Below, one piece after another: positions 18,349 through 22,402 of a DNA stretch of 22,402 bases. The notes beneath the pieces were generated by a model, which ran no database searches, was not told where the DNA came from, and saw nothing but the letters and a program-made list of their open reading frames with translations. The translations under genes were made by a program, and so were the position numbers. Origin of the DNA: Funneliformis mosseae (taxonomy: Eukaryota > Glomeromycota > Glomeromycetes > Glomerales > Glomeraceae); NCBI GenBank assembly GCA_910592005.1, contig CAJVPP010001142.1, forward strand, positions 1 through 22,402. The letters run 5' to 3'. Position 1 is the stretch's first letter. Each line of letters starts with the position of its first letter.

Positions 18349-18994
18349 ACATTTGGCCGGCATTACATCAAAACTAAAATGTAATAAAAATTCAAATTTT
18401 GTTAAAAAATTCCCCGAGTCGATTTTTCTAGAAATCAACCTATATAATAATCTTAAAAAATAGCATTTTATAATACCAATTGTTTAACATAAACAATTTC
18501 AAATTATTGCAATTACAATAAATAAAACTAATATATTTTTATCGGCAAAATAATTTGATAATGCTTTGATTTATTTTCTATTTATTCAAATATGAATTTC
18601 ATTTATAAATTTCACTAATAAGCTGTACTATTAAAAAATATTATTAACGTTGGATAATTAACATGAAGTGGGTAAATTCTACTGTATATTTACAGAGTGG
18701 ATTGAGCTAATTAAAATAAATTTGTTATCATTTATTGTAATTTTATTTTAATTTTTCATAAAGAAATAGTATTTATTTGATAAGGCCTTTAAAATCAACC
18801 ATTTATTTCAATCTGTATATTTAACTTTATATTGTATATATTGATTTTGATTAACTAAATACAAACTTGAGTCTAAAATTTTTTAATAAATGGAAACAAA
18901 ATTAAAAATATTATGAATTTTTAGATGTGTTCTATACGTCCTCATTTATTTAACATTAAAATTAAATACAACCATATGTGTTTAATTTTCTATT
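18349..18994. other. Non-genic AT-rich stretch
   Basis: No convincing coding frame or repeat on either strand. It may include the lost N-terminal part of the SPRY pseudogene that follows. Confidence 0.45.
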
Positions 18995-19668
18995 AGTTTT
19001 AATTGGATGATACAAGAAATTTATAAAACCAACCGCTCATTAATGCTTCATTCAGACGAATCAAGCAAATTTCCATCAAATTAAGAATTTGATTATCAAA
19101 TCAGTCCTGTAGGACAATATATTTATGAATTAAAGGTTTCTTATTTAACATTAACTAGGTTTAGAGATAACAATTCTTCTCCAGCCAAAGAAAAATACGG
19201 GATAAGACATATAATATAATAACTATTCACTATGTTATTCAACTCTTTTAATACACATGATCTGCAGTAGATAAACAATTATTGATGATCTTGCATTTTT
19301 TCAGCTAATAATATTTTTAAGATTGAAGAAAGATGTCATAAACTTGTAATATCTTAAATGTGAATGAAAAAAATTTCAATTTTTTTTTATTTTTATAAAA
19401 ATGTAATAATTCTATTAAAGGCAAATATCATAAATATGCAATGGTTCAATTTATCATTCTAGCGTACAGGTACATGGTTATTGCCCTTCATTTAAAACAG
19501 ATAATAGCAAAGTTACTGTTCATTTAGAAATAAATAAAAGGACTTGTTCATTTACAATCAATGGTGTAAAAATATGCAACGGTATCAGAATGGAATGATC
19601 TTCCATCAAAACTTTACCCTGTAGTTTCATTACATCATCGTAGTCAATTTCGAATTCAGCTTCATTAA
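18995..19668 (+). pseudogene. SPRY-domain gene, broken
   Basis: Two blocks read as protein. The first (18995-19219) gives FNWMIQEIYKTNRSLML, a TAA, then EFDYQISPVGQYIYELKVSY, which fits the start of a SPRY (B30.2) domain where a PIxxGxxYxE motif is usual. The second (about 19435-19668) gives SVQVHGYCPSFKTDNSKVTV, HLEINKRTCSFTINGVK, a shifted frame with EWNDLPSKLYPVVSLHH, then QFRIQLH before TAA 19666-19668. That follows the typical SPRY ending of a GDxVGxxLDxNxxTxxFxxNG strand, then a PxxLYPVVSL strand. A stop, a frameshift and a gap of about 200 bases between the blocks show that it is not functional. SPRY domains bind protein partners. Confidence 0.65.
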
Positions 19669-20308
19669 TAAGAATATTATTTAATGTTGAATTACCAATA
19701 AAATTTTACAATAGGAAATTTATTTTTAAGGACGATTATGTAAACTTTCTTAAAAATAATTACTCATTACATTCGTAAACATTTCTTTAAAGTATGGTAT
19801 CTCATAATTAAAAAAAAATGAGTATCGCGTAAAATTATGATCGTTATTCATTTAAAATTCATCGCATCGTTATAAATCACACCACCTCATTCCGTCAAAT
19901 TTTTTCGCTTTTTGGTTAAAATTTGTGATTGAAAGTGTTAAGATAATTGCGTTAAATAATAGTTATAAATAATGAAATCTTTATATACGCACTTTTTCTA
20001 TATAAAGAATTTTGACGCAATTGAACGCCATATTAAAAAATGAAATAACATTTAAAGTGTGAGAGAAAAATTGATTTATGGAGAATCTAAAGAAACAGAA
20101 AAATCCAAGTAAAATGTTAATCCATGATATTTTACGCCAATTTTAATTTATTTGCTTAAATCAAAATTATACTACCACCAGATATTTTCGAACAAGTACT
20201 TTGCTAACGTTCCAATAAATAATAATTTAGTGTAGCAATCTGAAATGATAATTTCGGATATTAACACACCGCAATAGTGTTATTGCTAAACATTCAATCT
20301 ATGTGAGC
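19669..20308. other. Non-genic AT-rich stretch
   Basis: Nothing recognisable on either strand apart from homopolymer runs. Confidence 0.5.
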
Positions 20309-20449
20309 AAAAAAAAATTGGTATTTATAATGCGACTATAAGGGTTTATTCTATTGATGAAGTCCCATGTGGGGCTATTATTAAATTTTATTGAAACACT
20401 GGGCCTAAGTGTATACAGCCACGTGAAATACAATCAAAGTTTTTTTAAC
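20309..20449 (+). pseudogene. Short coding-like fragment, unidentified
   Basis: The plus-strand frame gives IGIYNATIRVYSIDEVPCGA then IIKFY, a TGA (likely from TGG), NTGPKCIQPREIQSKFF and a TAA. One stop in about 45 codons and the composition suggest an old exon. A CACGTG motif lies inside at about 20422. No family is recognised. Confidence 0.28.
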
Positions 20450-20746
20450 TATAAAATATAATAGTTATACTTCATTACAATAATTTTACTTGCAGATTTA
20501 TTCTCAAAAATGTATATTTTTGATCCTGCATCTCATTCTTTTTGTATGGCGTTCACACCTTAAACTAACTAATTACTTAAATTTGTTGCCTTGAAAGACG
20601 CATACTTGGTTACTTATTTATTTAAGAATTTTTTTTAGAATTCTCATAATTAAAAACATGGACAATTTAAAATGATTATTTCACTTCTTCTATTCGCAAA
20701 ATAATTGACGAAATGATGAAGTAAAAAGCATTTAATGAATTAATAA

Positions 20747-20965
20747 ACAAAAAATGACAAACTGTTAATTAAAGCAATCAAACAAGGCGAATTTGATCAA
20801 TTGTATAATTTACTTTCTTATGCTTACAAATTATATATTACCATAATCATAGGATGGTTGTACAATCTCTCGCGAACACTTAATAAATTTTTTTTTTACG
20901 AATTATGGTTACTTTTATCTACGCAATGGCAAATAGGCCCAAGATTTTTATTAATTATCAATTAG
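20747..20965 (+). pseudogene. Open fragment without start codon, unidentified
   Basis: A frame of 72 codons between TAA 20744 and TAG 20963 has no ATG. It begins TKNDKLLIKAIKQGEFDQLY and continues with hydrophobic stretches such as KLYITIIIGWLYNLSRTLNK and FYELWLLLSTQWQIGPRFLL. It could be the remnant of a membrane protein, with two possible membrane-spanning stretches. No family is recognised, and it may be chance in AT-rich DNA. Confidence 0.25.
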
Positions 20966-22273
20966 TCGCCGATCAAGGAAATGTTTTGTTTATACTTGAA
21001 GTGTCTGCGGGGTCCATAAGTTAATTTTAATATAACTTAATTTTTAAAGTATAAATATCATACGGGACCTTTGAAATAAATAGATTTTATATGCCAATAT
21101 GATATTTAGGCTGAATGTTCAAATTTTAGCGTTAACTTAATTTGATTTTCCCGGCAAAGTTCCCATATTATAATTGTTAACCATAAACCAACTATTTTAT
21201 CTGTAATAATCAGACTTTTTATAATATAAGTGCGATTATTTTTTCTCTTTCGTAAAATATATTGACCTTGAAATTTTCAACCGTTCTTTAACTTAATTTT
21301 ATGCCATGTTAATTCATTATTCAATTTTAAAATCGAACGATGGAAGAAAGAATTAGAAAATAAATTTATTAACGTAGTACGTTACACTTTTAATATATAC
21401 GGAAAATTATTAATTATAATAGAAATAAACATTTGCTTGTATTAAACGTAAAGCAAATTTCCATATCGACTAATTGCAATTTGACATTTTTCTTTCTGAT
21501 CTATAAAATAATGAACACATGTTCTTTTCCTAGCAACTAAAAGAGGAGTAATTGTGAAGGCAAGATTGATGGAAATAGAAATTCGAGAAATAGGGATGGT
21601 ATTGCCATTCCATTTTTAAAGAGAAACATAATTTAATCACGGAGACCAATATTTTATATTTTAACAATCATAGTATTTTTTCTTACAAATTTATGACCAT
21701 TTTCTTAATATACAAATATCAATGAATTCTTCCATCATCGAAAGTTTCTTTTCAGTCATGTAATTCGGTAATTGTATCATAAATTCTTATTAGGTTTGAT
21801 AATGTATTTAAGTCAATAATATTCCTGTAGGATGTTTGATTTATTTACGTTAATTATCGTTTCTAACATGTTATTCCAAAGTAAAAAAACAAATATACGT
21901 AAATATATTTGGGATCCACTTCATCATTCGAAATATATAAGAAACAATCTCGTTGTGCAGATTTTTGTTTGTTAATTGATGCTTGAAAATATTAATGATT
22001 GCTCTGGGCGTATATCGTTATTTTATCGATAAAGATATAATTAAAGAAATTTCCGGCAAGTACATATTAAACCATTGTCAACTTAAATTGAAGTTTACGT
22101 AAAAATTTGAGATCACGTAAAGTTTTCAGTAAAATTGCCACTTTTGAAGATTTATTTGTTTGTAGTAAAAATTATTCCTTGTATGTTCCCTTTTCATGAG
22201 TTAAAATAGGTTCAAATATACATGATTCCAAAAAGCTTTATTATCTATTTTATTTTTAATATACGTGTATTCA
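20966..22273. other. Non-genic AT-rich stretch
   Basis: No supported gene on either strand over 1.3 kb. At 21590-21608 TAGGGATGGTATTGCCAT resembles one end of the hAT-type elements, but no body or second end is present. Confidence 0.5.
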
Positions 22274-22402
22274 TTATGCCTTGTGCTTATCGCTATCCGT
22301 TATATTATTTTCCTTAGAAGCTAGCATTTCGCTCATCATTATACAAAGTTTCGACTTTAACAAAATTCTGTTAACTAGATGTAAATTAATCGAAAGAGCG
22401 CT
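22274..22402 (-). CDS. 3' end of an unidentified minus-strand gene (partial)
   Basis: From the window edge the minus strand is open for 42 codons to TAA 22276-22274. The end reads KLCIMMSEMLASKENN then ITDSDKHKA, a hydrophilic tail typical of a real C-terminus. GC content is a little higher than in the flanking DNA. An acceptor-like CATCTAG at about 22384-22378 suggests that the last exon may begin just inside the window. No domain is recognised. Confidence 0.4.
   Translation of the reverse strand, partial: SALSINLHLVNRILLKSKLCIMMSEMLASKENNITDSDKHKA

Noticed and set aside
21590..21608. TAGGGATGGTATTGCCAT resembling a hAT-type element end
   Set aside because: No GGTCA cluster, core or second end follows, so it could be chance.
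1..22402. tRNA, rRNA, CRISPR arrays, prophage or bacterial operons
   Set aside because: No cloverleaf with a GTTCRA box, no rRNA-like conserved blocks, no regular direct repeats with spacers and no Shine-Dalgarno-led gene series were found. Introns show a eukaryotic genome.

Overview
The window looks like nuclear DNA of a very AT-rich fungus. The best match by gene families is an arbuscular mycorrhizal fungus of the Rhizophagus type (Glomeromycotina). This is inferred from expanded HSPA12-type Hsp70 relatives, TPR and SPRY proteins, short GT-AG introns of about 60-190 nt, and many decayed transposons between few intact genes. No rRNA, tRNA, CRISPR array or bacterial-style operon was seen.

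Left part (1-6.6 kb): the 3' end of an unidentified gene (1-192), a worn fragment on the minus strand (about 481-660), then two related loci on the plus strand. Locus 1 (about 1186-3609) is a coiled-coil region followed by an almost full-length but broken Hsp70-like gene. Locus 2 (5489-6537) has the same kind of coiled coil joined by splicing directly to the Hsp70 C-terminal domain, with no ATPase domain. It is open except for one frameshift in an A-run. Between them lie pieces of a decayed minus-strand gene, interrupted by a small hAT-type element.

Middle (6.6-14.1 kb): mostly non-genic, with several repeat structures. These are an inverted pair of minisatellite arms (7.69-8.26 kb), a 103-bp element with perfect 25-bp terminal inverted repeats (9113-9215), and a decayed PIF/Harbinger-type transposon (about 11.23-13.65 kb). 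That transposon has a Myb/SANT-like gene on plus and a DDE transposase on minus, convergent, and a 509-bp hAT-type miniature element has jumped into the SANT gene. The zone is strongly depleted in CpG.

Right part (14.1-22.4 kb): the main intact gene, on the minus strand (18175-14158), encodes a protein of about 1182 residues with an alpha-helical N-terminal region, a degenerate RING finger, about nine TPR repeats and a C-terminal extension. The long continuous frame stops early in an intron. Splice sites and phases show four further 3' exons and one likely small first exon. Beyond it are a broken SPRY-domain gene (18995-19668), a few coding-like scraps, and the 3' end of another minus-strand gene at the window edge.

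The RING/TPR protein is the one complete, apparently functional gene. The Hsp70-like loci suggest repeated gene birth by domain loss and decay in a transposon-rich setting.
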